Shown here piece after piece: positions 6,678 through 6,899 of a DNA stretch of 6,899 bases; position 1 is the stretch's first letter, and every line of letters starts with the position of its first letter. The DNA comes from CAYONQ01 sp964405375 (GTDB lineage Bacteria > Planctomycetota > Phycisphaerae > Sedimentisphaerales > Anaerobacaceae): assembly GCA_964405375.1 (NCBI GenBank), contig CAYONQ010000107.1, positions 1 to 6,899 on the forward strand, given 5' to 3'. Made by a program: the position numbers and the translations under genes. Below the pieces are notes generated by a model. The model did no database searches. It saw only the letters and a program-made list of their open reading frames with translations, and was not told the origin of the DNA.

Positions 6678-6786
6678 AAAAAAATGGAGAAAAATGAAGA
6701 AAAATAGAGAAAAAATGCAAAAAATAGAGAAAAATAGAGAAAAATAGGTACGTTTTTGGGAAAAATAGAGAAAAAATGAAAAAAAA
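6678..6786 (+). repeat. Decamer tandem repeat forming phased A-tracts
   Basis: From 6681 to 6748 the sequence repeats every 10 bp around the consensus AAAATAGAGA, with exact copies at 6701, 6721 and 6731 and variants at 6681, 6691, 6711 and 6741. A further exact copy lies at 6762-6771. A-runs of 5-8 bases begin at 6678, 6690, 6700, 6710, 6719, 6730, 6740, 6761, 6771 and 6779. This spacing is about one helical turn and would make the DNA intrinsically bent. I see no coding sense in either strand. Confidence 0.8.
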
Positions 6787-6802
6787 TGCGAAGGATTTTA
6801 AC

Positions 6803-6829
6803 CGCAGAGTGCGCAGGGAGCGCAGAGAA
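6803..6829 (+). repeat. Three-copy 9-bp tandem repeat
   Basis: CGCAGAGTG, CGCAGGGAG and CGCAGAGAA follow one another without gaps. Short CGCAGAG-type arrays resemble dispersed non-coding repeats that I recall from planctomycete and related genomes. Confidence 0.7.
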
Positions 6830-6836
6830 ATATAGC

Positions 6837-6860
6837 CACGAAGGCACGAAGACACAGAGA
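6837..6860 (+). repeat. Three-copy 8-bp tandem repeat
   Basis: CACGAAGG, CACGAAGA and CACAGAGA are contiguous and lie 7 nt after the 9-bp array. Both arrays are purine-rich on the same strand and may belong to one composite repeat. Confidence 0.65.
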
Positions 6861-6873
6861 AAAATCAACCACG

Positions 6874-6884
6874 CCCCGTTAGAA
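6874..6884. repeat. Additional copy of the CCCCGTTAGAA arm
   Basis: This 11-mer is identical to the start of the arm at 5932-5942 and in the same orientation. It is followed by GTAAG rather than ATTTG. The window ends 15 nt later, so a matching right arm may lie just outside it. Confidence 0.5.
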
Positions 6885-6899
6885 GTAAGACGTCAATTT

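Noticed and set aside
6678..6786. CRISPR array
   Set aside because: The 10-bp units are contiguous and have no unique spacers.
6595..6855. Second - strand open frame (86 aa)
   Set aside because: Same repeat-driven artefact in another frame. The start reads like the CLRG/LRTLRL peptides often produced by CACGAAG and CGCAGAG repeats.
6383..6868. Long open frame on the - strand (161 aa)
   Set aside because: It reads through the end of the PEGA gene and the A-tract/G-rich repeats. The product is a monotonous F/S/L/P-rich string caused by base composition, so it is not a credible protein.

Overview
The window looks like a piece of a bacterial chromosome, most probably from a planctomycete of the Phycisphaerae type. 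I infer this from three things: a short PheT without its tRNA-binding domain, a small PEGA lipoprotein of a kind I associate with planctomycetes, and intergenic DNA rich in dispersed and short tandem repeats. The assignment rests on recall and pattern recognition, not on a search. There are four convincing genes and no RNA gene, CRISPR array or intact transposase.

Bases 1-296 hold no gene I can name. Bases 447-3846 form a two-gene trehalose operon on the + strand. The first gene is a fused trehalose-6-phosphate synthase/phosphatase (OtsA and OtsB in one chain). The second, overlapping it by 14 nt, is a GT4 glycosyltransferase closely resembling archaeal TreT, which makes trehalose directly from NDP-glucose and glucose. 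Together they give the cell both the phosphorylated and the direct route to the same compatible solute. A fused synthase/phosphatase next to a glycosyltransferase also recalls the trehalose synthase complex described in the archaeon Thermoproteus tenax.

The - strand gene at 3848-5863 encodes the phenylalanyl-tRNA synthetase beta chain. It converges on the trehalose operon with a single base between the stop codons. No pheS is visible. Upstream of pheT, the divergent intergenic region 5864-6099 carries a GC-rich hairpin, a perfect 15-bp inverted repeat that looks like a small non-autonomous insertion, and candidate promoters for both flanking genes.

The + strand gene at 6100-6498 encodes a small PEGA-domain lipoprotein of unknown role. 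The last 400 bases (6499-6899) are non-coding but strongly structured. They contain a C-depleted strand, a G-quadruplex motif, ten A-tracts mostly phased at about one helical turn, two short tandem arrays, and another copy of the inverted-repeat arm at the edge of the window.

The most interesting items are the coupled fused-synthase/TreT operon, the compact PheT, the palindromic element and the curved/G4 region. Nothing here amounts to a clearly new defence or mobile system.
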